Numbered from the stretch's first letter, positions 1-11,995 are shown. The stretch is 64,000 nucleotides of DNA from Zoroaster sp. YZ-2022 (GCA_029582265.1 CM055819.1:6583611-6647610); one strand, 5' to 3'. The notes: generated by a model from the letters alone, not told the origin. Made by a program: numbers and translations.

Positions 1-584
1 ATCCATGAACGGGTGCAAGCCAGCTAGTCTGGTTCCCTCACCTGAAATTCATCCAATGTCTATAAATTGCTGTTTTGTCTGAAGTAGGGTCAGGGAACCA
101 GACTACAAGAACAGCAACTTTTTCTTGGTTATTCCAGCATCTATGACCACAAAACTTTAAACAGTCATTGTAGGAACATTTGCTATAAAATACTAACCCG
201 CCCCCCCCCCCAAAAAAAAGAAAAGAAATCCATCCATTTATGAAACTTACAAAAAAGGCAATTGTTGTATATTCCCAAGTTGACAATGAAATACTGGAAG
301 GGTATCCAGCATTCTTTGTATTCATGCTATGTGTGTTAATTTACGGATTTATTTTCCTCATATCAGGCAGACATACTTCTGGGAATGTTTTCTAGGAGTA
401 CCAGTGTGAATATGATTAAAAAATCCCAGTAAGAGTACGAATACAAGTACTGTAAAAGTACAACACACCAAAGTAAGCTTCATCAACATCTGTGACCACG
501 TCTGATTTTCGATCTTACCCCCAACAGTGAATAGGGGCTTCAAATCTTTTAAAGTTCTACTAAAGAGTTGAGTTACATTATATA
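1..584. other. Non-coding, no recognisable feature
   Basis: No open frame here resembles a known protein. The only structure seen is a C-run followed by an A-run near 200-218. Confidence 0.5.
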
Positions 585-822
585 GTGTCTCCTTAGTGTA
601 CATCTCTCACTCCAAAATGTCTCCCAATGGTACCCTTATTTAGGAAAAAATATATAATATATAGTGTCTCCTTAGTGTACATCTCTTACTCCAAAATGTC
701 TCCCAATGGTACCCTTATTTAGGAAAAAATATATAATATATAGTGTCTCCTTAGTGTACATCTCTTACTCCAAAATGTCTCCCAATGGTACCCTTATTTA
801 GGAAAAAATATATAATATACAG
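585..822. repeat. 79-bp tandem repeat, three copies
   Basis: Three nearly identical units start at 585, 664 and 743, giving a 79-bp period. Each begins with GTGTCTCCTTAGTGTACATC and ends in an AT-rich block. A diverged relative lies at about 9614-9685, so the unit belongs to a dispersed family. Confidence 0.95.
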
Positions 823-1633
823 TCGAACACCTTTAACCCAATAGCACCTGTACTATATTGTACTAACACCTTTATAACAAGATCCATGGGACTTTACAAA
901 TTAACTTGTAATAACAGGTTGATTAGTTGGTTGGGAACTAGTGTAGTTCAGTTTATCTTACAATGCCTTAAGACAAGTCACTTTTAACAATTAGATAGTG
1001 TATCCTAACCCATTGCGGCTAGTAGCTTTTTCCAGAAGTGTCCGTATTTCAGGTTACTTGTGATTTCTTAGCGATCTTTTTGTTACAATTGGGCTCTGGC
1101 ATAACTACAATTAAATTACCTTTCTGTGGTGCCCCCTAGAAAACAATCCCCTCTCCCTGCAAACTGGAACCAAGTTATGTCACTGCAATCAGGGGGTGTC
1201 AGTGGATTTAACCTGACCCTCACCTACGCCACTCAAGCAATTAACTTAATGATTTTGTGTTTTGGCAATGAGACGAATAAGTCTAAAAACTCACTTTTGT
1301 CCATAAAATTTGAAATTTTCCATGAAGGTCCATTTTCTTCCCCCATCTGGTTGGAGAGGATGTCGCGACATCTTACGTCAAGTACATGGAACTTTGCAAC
1401 AATACATTTACAAAACCACCTCCATGTACATTGCCACAACAGCACATAAATACAAAATGTATGTAGTCAGTTTGAACAAAACTACAGAGAAAAACTGCCC
1501 AATGTTGCAATGAATACACATAACCATTTTTCTCTAGGGATCTTTTTTCTAAGATGAATGTTTGGACTTGCACATAATGTAACGTCATGTACCAATTAAT
1601 CTTTTCTGAATTGATAGTTTCCCAAAATTCTTT
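823..1633. other. Non-coding, no recognisable feature
   Basis: Short frames on both strands overlap one another and show no family motif. Nothing supports a gene. Confidence 0.5.
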
Positions 1634-2302
1634 GGAGCTATACATTACTCCATGGTTCAAGGTAACTACAATCCCTACTTTTGCTGCATATCTAATGAAG
1701 TGCAAACATCATTGTTGCCTGGTCTTACACCTCGTGAACAAAGATAGGAAGCTAACCACTAGTGTTATTGTACCCACATGTACTGTGCTCCATGAGCTAC
1801 GTTATGGATCAGCACATTCCATGTCTTTTGTACTACTAGTGTAGTGGGCAAGGCATGCAAAAAGCCATTAGACTTGTACACTACATGTGGTTTCTTATTT
1901 AATCCATCAACAATGCTTATGCCATGGTTCCAGCCAAGTTTTTCAATTTTTTATCAAAGTTTAAATTCCATGTTTCATCTTAGTAATTTTATGTCACAGT
2001 TGTCTTATTATTTACATCACCCGACTTACAATTGGAGCTGTACATTACTCCATGGTTCAATGTAACTACTATAAGATACTTTAGTTTATTCATCCCTACT
2101 TTTGCTGCATATCTAATGAAGTGCAAACATCATTGTTGCCTGCCTGGTCTTACACCTCAGTGAATAAAGATAGGAAGCTAACCACTACATGTAGTATTAT
2201 TGTACTCACATGTACTACATGGATCAGCACAGTCCATGTCTTTTAGTGTAGTGGGCAAGGCATGCAAAAAGCCATTAGACTTGTACACTACATGGTTTCT
2301 TG
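1634..2302. repeat. Direct duplication of a ~270-bp segment
   Basis: About 1634-1902 and 2033-2302 share the same succession of sequence blocks, from the CATTACTCCATGGTTCAA block to the GGCAAGGCATGCAAAAAGCC block. They differ by substitutions and small insertions. The second copy recurs inverted at about 22080-22345 as part of a larger duplication. Confidence 0.85.
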
Positions 2303-3360
2303 TATGAGTTTCTTTCCTTCTCTCACCCCCCCCCCCCCATTTCCCCCTTGATATCACCAAGTCAAAATCAGTAGTGTATTGAGATCGGTTAATTGAGATC
2401 ATACTGATGTTCTGTGTCTAGCACAAATCTTTGTATACAATGTGATCTTGATTCTTGTGATTTGTTTTAATGATATAACTGCAAAATATTGCTTGATTCT
2501 TTATTGTAAATAACAATCGTGTATAGTAAAATTTTTAAAATTTCAGAGGTCGTAAGTGTAATTTTGGAGCAGCAAAGAAAGAAAAGTTTTTTTTCCGAAT
2601 TAAAAATACTGAAGTGTCCTTAACTTCCAAAGTTTTTTTTAGTCAATCCGCGCACGGTCCGGTGGTGCCTGCTAGCGGTACTAGTACGCGTACATATAGC
2701 AGCATATTCATATGCATGCAGCGCTGCGTGTAGTCTGGTACCGGGTCGTGCTACGTATGTACGTGAAGACGCGCGGTCGGGGCTAGACTTAATCTAAGGC
2801 ATCCTACAAATAGGGGTGCTTTTTTAATAATCTGTTGTATATTTTTAGAAATACACGTATATTTTTCCAAATTAATGAAATTCGATTCCAAATTACTTCA
2901 TTAACACATATGATGCAATCTAATGAAAGTATATATGTACAGAGTTTTTATAATCGGGCAAAAACTAAATGTCTCCGTAAGTTACTTCTCTATCTGCGAG
3001 TAGTATGGATACCCACCCAAAATCGACCCTACCTTTACTCAGACATGAAACCCCCACGGTCGTATGGAAATGTCCACAACCTTACCGGGGCCCCCTCAAC
3101 ATAGCAGTGCTTAATGTATTCCTTTGTACTTAGACTCGAAGCTACGGCGGGTGAGAATTGGTTTGACATAAACAACCGCTGGTGACCGCATTGTTTGACC
3201 ACTCAAGCGTGAAGCACACATTCTTACACAACAGAAAGCTTGTGTTCAAAGGCCAATTTTACAAACTCTATTATTTACCTTGAAGATATCGTTTTACAGC
3301 AAAATAAATAATAAAAAATAACTTACTTATTGAATTCCCTTTCATAAAATCCAAAAAACA
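1925..3360 (+). repeat. Arm of a ~1.45-kb inverted duplication (partner at 20969-22462)
   Basis: The whole block is present as its reverse complement at 20969-22462 with high identity, including the distinctive CGCGCACGGTCCGGTGGTGC region near 2648. The homology runs on past 3360 into the start of the TTAA element, so element boundary and flank were duplicated together. Confidence 0.9.
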
Positions 3361-4562
3361 TTAAAGATACACACCGCCTTTGTCGCGCGAAATTGGGCGA
3401 TAAAAAACACCCCTCAACAATTCATTGTTTTACATGCATGGTTGGAAAGATCTTTCAAAAGTAGAATATAATTGTCCACACAAGTACCCCTGAAAAATGC
3501 GTCGTTTTTCTGTTATTGTACAAAAACCAATGTCATGTGACTTTCTTGAACCAAAATTTGTCCAGAAAACTCACGAGGACAAAAGTTATAGTCGCACTTT
3601 CAGACGTTTAAAAAGTTTATTACTGAACCAAATTCAAGAATAATTATTTTTTATAGTTCATTGATACATGACAAAAGTGAAATGATTTTGAAACAATGGG
3701 TGAAAATTTTTCAAAATCGACAAAAAGACGAAAGTCTTGGCACTTTCCCGAGACACCGGGAAACGAACCAAGACTGTACCAGTACAGCCATGGGCGCCAG
3801 CGCGGCAAAGCGCCTGATGCGTGAGCCCGCTGGTTAGGCCATAAATATATGAACACTTTTTGCGTGGAAGCGTAAAGCAGGGTCTCGACCACTTCGGTGC
3901 TTTCGTGTCGGGTATTTTGAATTATGATACTGCCAGCGAGTTTAGTTTTTGAAACAACAATAACGTATTTATTTGGAACATCGTCACAGCCCCTTCATCA
4001 TATCAACGCCAATAAAAACAAAAACTGTTCAGATTGGAAGGCCATCCGTCAAAATCAACGCTAGAATTTCGACCGAGCGGGCTGGGCGAAGAAAGGCTCA
4101 TCGTCTACGGCAAAACGACGCATGCCTGGCGACCATTGATGGGACAGCCAACCTCAAATGATGGCAAACACTCAGGGATTTGACTGTTGAACGTGATGGT
4201 GACCATGATGATACCATGAATAATGTCGTATTTGTAGGATTTGATAATATGTTTGATAATATAATACTCGTAGGGCTTTTTGTGTGGCTGTAGGCTATGC
4301 TGAACTAGTCTTATGATGAATTTCTGTTAGCCATCACTTTATTTTTGATAGTTGCTATAGCCAAGGCCCAATGATATTGTGATGATGTTTACAATACAGA
4401 CATGATAATTATGAGATATAGTTTAGAAAGCAGAACAATTTCCAGTGAATTAGTTGTAATTTCCACCATCGATGCCCGGGTATTTTATGGGGAAGATGGT
4501 CAAAAGGGGTCATGGTGAAAATTCAAACATGGACTGGAGTAAATAGCATCAGGTACCATTAT

Positions 4563-4593
4563 TCGAGTACGAGTACGAGTACGAGTACGAGTT
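4563..4593. repeat. (GAGTAC)n microsatellite
   Basis: About five consecutive GAGTAC hexamers inside copy A. Confidence 0.9.
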
Positions 4594-4975
4594 ATATTTA
4601 AATGGATTTTTAATATGCACCATGTCCATCATATCCACCATTATTTCATTAACTGTTATGTTTTGTTTTATAGGTATGAGAAAACATCACTGCCAGTATT
4701 TTTACTTGCATCAACACCATGTAGAGTTCAGCCTGATTCCATTTTCAGTATTCACAGCTACAAAGCATTGCCAAGGTAGAGTAAATCTTGGATTGATTCA
4801 GATGTTTTTTATCCCATAATTTATTTGTATATATAGAAAACTTAGTTGATGTAAATATTTGTTTTTCTATCAAACAAAATCAGATTTACAGAAACAATTT
4901 CTCATTAAGTAAAAAATGAAGTTGTGCATTTAGGTTTTCCCCCTTGTGCAATGCTTAATGTTAACTTGTCCATAT

Positions 4976-5194
4976 TAAAGGGACAATATCACGATCAGAG
5001 CAGACTTTCAACAGGGCATGGAATTGGTGTCCTAGTTTAAGATGAACACAGTGACTGAAACTTACTGGCTCATTTATGCAGCAGCAATGATAATATGACC
5101 TTATCATGTGGGATATTTTTTTCAGTCACAGATAATCTAAAACTAGCACTCCGATTCCATGTCCTGTTGATCGTGACCGTTGTCCTCTTAAAGG
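4976..5194. mobile_element. Foldback MITE-like element, ~220 bp
   Basis: The two ends are imperfect inverted copies. Each carries CACGATCA and a CAGGRCATGGAATYGG block, separated by a short centre. A related half-copy lies at 15842-15925 in the NXPE intron, so this is a dispersed family. A garbled counterpart in copy B suggests insertion before A and B separated. Confidence 0.75.
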
Positions 5195-5660
5195 GAAAGA
5201 ACAACATTGGTTATAATTTGAAGCGTGTGTGTGAATGATAAGTGTACTGTAGCACTAATAATTAGTCAAAGTAGCTTTACATGTGTTATTCATGGCTGGC
5301 TATTGTGTTATTTATGTCTTTGTGGTCAGTTTCATTTCTCAACTGCTAGAGTAATATTTCTTTTGTGAGATTATATACATTATGTTTGTTCATGTTTGGT
5401 CCATAGATGAGATGAAGGGAGATGGAGACAGAGACGAATGCTCAGTTCATCATGTCACCTACGTATGTGAATGGGGGTCAGTAAACGGAAGCCTACAACG
5501 TCCCACTTACTAGCAGACATTCCACTGAATAAGAGTTTTCTCAAGAAGATTACCTACTATATCAACTTCAGGTTTGTTACGGGTGCCATCCAATCAAAAG
5601 TTTCTAGGAAGTATAGAGGACATGTTGTACTTTCAAGACCCTCAAAAATTGCCAAAAATT

Positions 5661-5946
5661 AATAATAATAATAATAATGTGTGGACTTATATAGCGCACG
5701 TATCCACCAACTGAGTGGTGCTCAAGGCGCATTATATTATTACCCCTGCTCATAAGGCTCATAAATCATTCCTGAAACCATCTCAGCTCCCTGGGGAGTA
5801 TACAGCTCAATTGCTGCCATTACAGCGCATATAGGGCTAACCAACCAACTCTGCCCTCACAGGTACCCATTTAACCCCTGGGTGGAGAGAAGCAATTATG
5901 GTTAAGTGTCTTGCTCAAGGACACAAGTGTCACGGCTGGGATTGCA
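5661..5946 (-). mobile_element. tRNA-derived SINE, 5'-truncated
   Basis: Read on the - strand it carries the shared SINE body: a GTGTCCTTGAGCAAGACACT-type block, a GGTTAAATGGGTACCTGTGA-type block, the GTGCGCTATATAAG motif and an ATT-rich tail. The tRNA head is almost wholly missing. The matching site in copy B (about 48750-48770) lacks the insertion. Confidence 0.9.
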
Positions 5947-6123
5947 GGTATAACATGAAAATGTTTCAAGGCAACTGACAGCCCTCAACCCTCCCCCCAC
6001 ACCCAAACAAATGACTCTATTAGTATTATGTACTACCTTGAAAATGTTGAGATTTTGAAGCTTTACATGGTTGAAGAACAGTAGAAGTAAGAGTAATTAT
6101 CTTTCAAGAGTAGTAAATAGCAT

Positions 6124-6262
6124 TGGTTCTGACAAGAACTGGCAGTGACATTACTTTATGTTTCAATCAGTATACTCTGATTGTCTTCACGGGGATGAAG
6201 ATGATCAGAGTATACCGATGGAAACTTCAAGTTATCTCACCACCAGTTCTTCTAAGAGCCAA
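6124..6262. repeat. Penelope-type terminal hairpin
   Basis: This 140-bp near-palindrome has two arms carrying GTTCT...AGAAC ends and a CAGTATACTCTGATTGTC block with its inverse. The block resembles the 3' flank of the Penelope-like element at about 25130-25200. The reverse-complement copy at about 48478-48604 shows it was already in the TTAA element before duplication. Confidence 0.7.
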
Positions 6263-7918
6263 CACTATTAAACTGTAGAGGTATTTACATGGTGCTACCA
6301 CAAATCTCATTATATGCATAATGATATTGACACTAGCCCAACACATGCTTTTCAAAAACCATGCCAGATGATAAATCAACATGTAAAAACACTCATATGA
6401 AAATAGTTTGCCAGGGTTGTAGGTAGCCAGATCAACTTATTCAGCGTTATTATGGGCATAAAGTTGATTTATGGTAGTAACTGGATTAAACGTGGATCAA
6501 AGGACAGGAAGTTGGGGTTAAATTGATTGGGGTTACTGAAGACACTGAATCATGGAGGAGCATATAAACATTTCCCCTTTCTTTGTATTTCCAACTTTAC
6601 CAAGGAAAAGTTACCCTGTGAGAGACGAGTCTTTACACTCCTGATATTTCCATTTCCAGGTAGTAAATAATTTTCGCTACATGGAACATGAAAATTTGCT
6701 AATAATTGTGCATTTCATCCATGTTCATGTACCACAGAGTCTACTGAAATAGCTGTCTGCAGTTTTCAAAGCTTGTATGGATATCAGCTAATTAACCTTT
6801 CATTAGAAAACAAGCTTATAACTACTACATGATAACGTTGCAAGAAAGTTTGCATTCATGCTTTCCCTCTTCCCCTGCCCTCAGCAGAAGAGATGCCAAA
6901 AAGTAAATAATTCCCAAAAGTAAGGCCACAAGTTGTGATTAGCCAATTGACAATTCAAACAAAATTAAATGTAATTACATCCACTTGATCAAATCTGATA
7001 ATTGCTTAGCCTTTTCATTTTGTTTATGGAAAAACCTTTAAATTCTAGATTTAGATAAAGCCAACATTGGTATTTTATCTTGGTATTAAGTCTTGTACAA
7101 AAATAAATTTAATTGATGGACTGCATATTTATACACTGAGAGTGATCTTTATTTATAACATACTTCACTTTCAACTCAAGTTTATAATGAACAAAAATAT
7201 GACAAATTGACAATGAGAGTAACATTGTAATCAAGCATCTCCTTATTGTGACATGCTTATAAATTGTCTTTGTTTTCACCTATACTGCAAATTAATCATC
7301 ATTTATAAAATTTGAAAACAAATTCTACATTGCTTTTTACATTTTCAAGGTTGTACACATATTTGGCAAAATGTCTGTAGCTGCTTCCAATCTATACAAT
7401 TATAAGCTAAAGATCAGATGCCATTTTTGTACATAAATGTTTAGACACTGAAATAATCAAGAGTTGTATGGGTGCTTGTATATTGGTAATAAAACAATGA
7501 AATACATATTTATTTTAACTGTCCATTGGTTTTATGACTGACTTTTGTGGTTCCACTCTTCCCTCCCCCCCCCCCACAATCAATTAAAACCACTTTGCTG
7601 ACCTGCCTATTGTAAACAACCTAATAATGAGTGTACATTGCCTTACACATGTAACAAGTGAAATGACTTCTGTATAAATGAACCCAACCGTGATCCTTTG
7701 TTGACAAGAAAACAGAATCAATCTGCATAATAAATGTACACCCTGTATGTTAGTGACATTCAGGGCCTGTCATTGGAATCGGTAATTTTGGAATAAAATG
7801 CCTGCCCCCCCCCCCCCAAGTTCTTGGTGATGGCATGTACTGCCACTGGTGATGAACCAACACATTTGTTTTCTAAAATTCTTTGGACTATCATTGCAGC
7901 ACTATAGAATCGAAGAAC
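6263..7918. other. Interior of copy A without a recognisable gene
   Basis: AT-rich sequence, collinear with the reverse complement of about 32600-33240 and 47340-48480 in copy B. No conserved long frame is seen. Position about 7345-7350 is the uninterrupted site at which copy B carries the 14-kb polymerase element. Confidence 0.6.
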
Positions 7919-7959
7919 TAGGGAGGGGAGGGGAGGGGAGGGGAGGGGAGGGGAGGGGC
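7919..7959 (+). repeat. (GGGGA)n minisatellite, G-quadruplex-prone
   Basis: Eight or so G4 runs separated by single A residues. Copy B has only a short C-rich remnant at about 32630-32645, so the array expanded in A or shrank in B. Confidence 0.9.
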
Positions 7960-9613
7960 AAACAAGCAATAAAAGTAAGGGCCCAGACACAGGCCTATGC
8001 TCGATTCCAAATTACCAATTCCACTGACCGAAGACTGGTGCTTCATTATGTCGAGAATCACACCCAGCATCAATTCTGCATAGTTGAAGTACCAAGACGT
8101 TTCTGTCCTCTTTCTGAAAAAGATTTAAGATTGAAAAGAGGAGTAAGGGCTTAGATTTTAATAAATTCAACATTATCAACAATCACTGGGAAATAAGGTA
8201 AAACATTGTTTAACTGATATAGAAGAATGGAAAGGTGGTTACCCCTTTTCTTGGACTGAAATGCCAGTACTGCTATACATGTACCAAAAAATAATAACAA
8301 ATTATACTAAACCTTAATTTGTTTGTAATAAACAACCATTAAAAAAAATGAAATCATTCGTATTTGATAATGAACATTAATTTCAACCCTGTAACACGTT
8401 AACATTAGATCTCGCGAAAACCTGTGAAAATTTACCGTATTTAAAATAGGGGCTCCCCCTCGTGTTTCACAAAGTTATATCTGGTACCGGTAACGTCTTG
8501 TATATTTTACATAATTATTTTTTCTCTCTCTCTCTCTAAGATAAAAGCACTTCGGACAAATTAATTTGATCATAAGGCCTGTGTCCCGAGACCCGACCAA
8601 ATAAAAATGTTTGATAATATTTTGAGAATATGAAAATCTAAACCAAGTATATGAGTATGTAATCAGGGGTTAGGGCAATTTCACGTAATTGCCAGGGGAC
8701 ATTGTCATGATTGTGTTCATCATGTACACTCCTAGATCATGTATTGTCTACCAATGGCAATGCAAACTAGTAATATTGATCATGATTGAGATGCTCACCC
8801 AGAATCCAGTATGCCCAGATAGATGCTGCTAAGCACCGGTTTGTTCAGTCTGTGCCTTTCTCCATGGTTGATCCAAGGTCTATCAAGCCTACTAGACATT
8901 GTCATCACTTTTTGGATCATCTTGGACGTCGACGTACACCTCGTTTGAATCGAATCCAGGAATTCTGTGATCGTTCGTGTGTTTACAACGGATACAAAAT
9001 GTACAGACTGGAACCTTGTTCCTCTTGTTACAATCACAACGGTGTGCAATGCAATCTGCAATTGCCGTACAGGTTTCACGGTCGTGTAGACTACTGAAAA
9101 TGCGTATACGTGACCTTTGACCTTATTGTTGTTTTTTGGACATTTCTCGGTAATTACACGATACCTGGATTTTGTTTTTTGAAGAAAACCTTCCAAAAAT
9201 GATTCTCTATCATTCTATCAATCCCATTTTTTGCACTTTTAGGGCGGTGTGTACCTTTAAGATCGGTCAATAAATGTCCAAGTTCTCGGTCTTTGTTTCC
9301 TCAGTGTGATCTGTAAACTCAAACACTTTTTTGTACACAAACACATGGCGCTCCGTAGGTGTTTGGCATTTCGGATCTTTCCACTCCAGTTTGAAGGGAT
9401 TGCATAATAGCAACCTTATTTTATTTCACCATCAATGGAAAGATCCGATCTTGCTCTTTCCAACCATTGTAAGCTTGGGTATGGAGGGTGAACATGGACA
9501 AAACTACAGCTTTATAACAAATGGCCTTTGTGCTCAGGCTTGAGTGCTTTTTTGTGTGAAAGATTGGTCGACTAAAGTCGCCTATGGTAAGGAAAGGGTT
9601 AAGGAGACACAAA

Positions 9614-9690
9614 ATTGTCTCCTTAATGTAAGTGTCTCCCCAATGTACTTCTCTAACCACGAAATGTCTCCCTAAGGTGCCATTAACGCT
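9614..9690. repeat. Diverged single copy of the 79-bp repeat unit
   Basis: Shares the GTCTCCTTAATGTA and AAATGTCTCCCTAAGGT blocks with the tandem array at 585-822. Confidence 0.65.
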
Positions 9691-9708
9691 AATATATGTA
9701 TGTGTGTA

Positions 9709-9835
9709 TATATATATATCTATATCTATATCTATATCTATATCTATATCTATATCTATATCTATATCTATATCTATATCTATATCTATATCTATATCTA
9801 TATCTATATCTATATCTATATCTATATCTATATCT

Positions 9836-9866
<31 letters not shown>

Positions 9867-9871
9867 TATAT
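9709..9871. repeat. (TATATC)n microsatellite
   Basis: About 24 nearly perfect TATATC hexamers, ending in a TA run. The long frames across it on both strands only encode the repeat (alternating Ile/Ser, Tyr/Leu or Asp/Ile). Confidence 0.98.
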
Positions 9872-10228
9872 AAACGGTTCGCGAGCAAAGAAAAATTGGC
9901 TGATGCCGGACTCGAACCCGCGACCTCTCGAATACCAGACCGTGAGCGCTCTACCAACTGAGCTAACCAGCCCCTATGTTGGTGGGCGGTCCACTTATGC
10001 CAATTATCTATTGCTCTATGGGGCCAGGTCAGAGGCCAAACCATATCTGCCGAGTAGCCAGGGATCAAGCCCCGGTCAGATGCAAACAACCCGGGTAACG
10101 GCAGTAGCGGGGATCACACAAACGGGACACAAGCCTTTTATGTGGTTGTACACAAAGTAGATTTATATGGAGAAACTGACCTGAAATATTATATAAACGG
10201 TTCGCGAGCAAAGAAAAATTGGCTGATG
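9868..10228 (-). mobile_element. tRNA-headed SINE-like insertion bounded by 38-bp direct repeats
   Basis: The 38-bp sequence at 9868-9905 recurs exactly at 10191-10228. Between them, on the - strand, is a tRNA-like head (9898-9974): a possible 7-bp acceptor stem with one G-U pair, a clear D-arm GCTCAGTTGGTAGAGC and a T-arm GGGTTCGAGTCC. The anticodon region is about 20 nt instead of 17 and pairs poorly, so this is a tRNA-derived head and not a functional tRNA gene. The body extends to about 10140. The repeat includes the tRNA 3' end, which is unusual for a plain target-site duplication. Confidence 0.65.
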
Positions 10229-10229
10229 A

Positions 10230-10730
10230 TATGTATATAGCAATAAAATAAATGTGCCTTTGTAGATGAGAATGTGATTTAGATTAACACTTCGAATATA
10301 ATCTATACTTTTCCGAAAAATAATGTTATTTTGGTGAAAATATGTATAGGTTTGTCATTTTGATGGTAGGCATAAGGACGAGTATTCATTACGTTAACTG
10401 CTAAGAACATACGTGGCATAGCCATGGCGGGAGACCGATTGTAAGTGCGCTCTTTGAAAGCAATTTATTCTTTCTTTCTACAAGGTTTAGCAAAAGTGTA
10501 GGGTGGTAGTTTGATGGTGGTGGTCTTATTATTTTAATTGACTTAAAAAGTTAAATGTGCCTTTGCAGTTGAGAATCTGATTTAGACTGACACTTTGAAT
10601 ATAACCTGTACTTTTTCAATTTTTTTTTTTATTTTGGTGAAAATATGTAAAAGTCTCTATATAATTAGTTGTGTTGTATAATTATATATATGTAGGATTG
10701 CAATTTGCTATAATTTTCTTTCCTTTCTGT
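10230..10730 (+). repeat. Dispersed repeat, inverted copies at 60800-60962 and 61180-61560
   Basis: Shares the TTTGATGGTGGTGGTCTTAT block, the GAGAATCTGATTTAGA block and a CATAGC...ATGGCGGGAGA block with the 61-kb region in reverse orientation. Within this copy the GTGCCTTTG...GATTTAGA segment occurs twice (about 10253 and 10555). Confidence 0.85.
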
Positions 10731-10763
10731 GTACTCATTTTATCAAACATATCAAATTTTATC

Positions 10764-10767
10764 ATAC

Positions 10768-10800
<33 letters not shown>

Positions 10801-10830
10801 CAAATATATATATATAGATATATATATTTT
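10764..10830. repeat. (AT)n-rich low complexity
   Basis: Alternating TA runs interrupted by single bases. Confidence 0.9.
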
Positions 10831-11044
10831 TTTATTTATTGGTATTCAAAGACAAAATGACCAACAGCAGTAGCTGAAAGGGTCACTTTACAATGATAAA
10901 AATATTATTACAATATAAAAATACAATCACCCAAACATTAAGGGACCAAAGAGTTAAAAGTTAAAAAGTACAAAATTTAAAAGGCTTGGATAATAACTAA
11001 TGAGCAAAACATGCTGGATTAAAAAAAATAATTGAGACAATTAC

Positions 11045-11400
11045 ATATAAATAATTTGTCAAAGAGAGACATGAAATCAATAAATGACAGGCCAATTTAG
11101 TGTTTCATTACGTTTTTCCACCTGCTGTCTGCTCGTATTATATGAGAGGTTTCAGCTCTTACTGAGAACAGACTTCAATTTTAAGCGGTTTTTGTTCGGT
11201 ATTGTTGTGCTTGTAACGGTATTTATCTCAAACAAAATGACAATAAAACTACCGAGTATTATATAAATCATTTGTCAACGAGAGATATGAAATCAATAAA
11301 TTTGAAGTCTTTTTGATGACAGGCCAATTTAGTGTTTCATTACGTTTTCATTAGGTTTCAGCTCTTACTGAGAACAGACTATTGAATTTTAAACGTTGTT
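11045..11400 (+). repeat. Direct duplication of a ~130-bp segment
   Basis: The blocks GACAGGCCAATTTAGTGTTT and TTTCAGCTCTTACTGAGAAC occur at about 11085-11175 and again at 11318-11385, both preceded by an ATGAAATCAATAAAT block. Confidence 0.85.
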
Positions 11401-11654
11401 TTCATTATTGCAATTTGATACTGTAAACAATTAAGTTCAACAATTATGTTTGGAAATTATTAATAATCTGTTTATATTTGGATTATTGAAGGTATAAAAG
11501 TAAAGGTCGTGATTATTCTTGGTCAATTGTGCACTCTGTTGTCAAAACAAGTCAAAACAAGACCCGTTGTCAGGTGATGACGTTCAAGCCTTTTAAAACG
11601 CTCGCTGTAAAAACGCAATGCGCACACAAGCCTTTTAAAATGCTTGCCGTCCAG

Positions 11655-11995
11655 AAAGAGTTAAGTTCCATTTGGATAGCTTCTTCCCTAGAACAGCATT
11701 ACAATGGAACGCCCTTCCAGCTAATTGCTTTCCACCAACTTACGATCTATTTAAATTTAAGAAAACATCAACAAATGTACACTTGCTTAAATGGTGGATG
11801 ACATATCGCATATGTAACCCCTTACACTCTAGTGGCTATTGATGGATGACATATCGCATATGTAACCCCTTACACTCTAGTGGCTATTGGCCTTGTTTAG
11901 GGTGGCTGACAGTAAATAAATACTTTTTTTTTTAATGCACACAATGTTCTCGTTTTAACTTATTATGTGACGAATAAATGAATGAATGAATATAA
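11655..11995 (+). mobile_element. LINE 3' end: C-terminal reverse-transcriptase tail plus 3' UTR
   Basis: A frame from about 11664 reads SFFPRTALQWNALP followed by a Pro-Thr-Tyr...Phe-Lys segment and a stop near 11835. The pattern S-F-F-P-R-T...W-N-x-L-P is the usual C-terminal tail of non-LTR retrotransposon polymerases of the CR1/L2/jockey type. The 3' UTR ends in an AATGAATGAATG microsatellite tail, as CR1/L2 elements do. The rest of the element is missing, as expected of 5' truncation. A 48-bp stretch is tandemly duplicated at about 11790-11887. Confidence 0.75.

Larger units (their letters stand above)
3361..9260 (+). mobile_element. TTAA-flanked 5.9-kb DNA element, copy A
   Basis: The segment starts TTAAAGATACACACCGCC and ends with the inverted form GGCGGTGTGTACCTTTAA, so TTAA lies at both edges next to a short terminal inverted repeat of about 14 bp. 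The same unit in reverse orientation spans 30518-50541 (copy B, interrupted), with unrelated flanks, which argues that it moves as a unit. TTAA target use is known for piggyBac and Kolobok transposases, but no transposase was recognised. Frames around 8786-9196 are conserved between A and B on both strands but match no family I know. It is probably non-autonomous or too decayed. It contains a foldback, a SINE, a Penelope-derived hairpin and a G-rich array. Confidence 0.75.

Noticed and set aside
8786..9196. Transposase of the TTAA element
   Set aside because: Frames are conserved between copies on both strands but contain no DDE-type spacing or other family motif I can point to.
9898..9974. 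Functional tRNA gene on the - strand
   Set aside because: D- and T-arms are convincing, but the anticodon arm is about three bases too long and unpaired, and the sequence belongs to a SINE-like insertion.
9421..10160. Long open frames of 109-222 codons over the hexamer array
   Set aside because: They encode only alternating Ile/Ser, Asp/Ile or Tyr/Leu from the (TATATC)n microsatellite and overlap each other on both strands.
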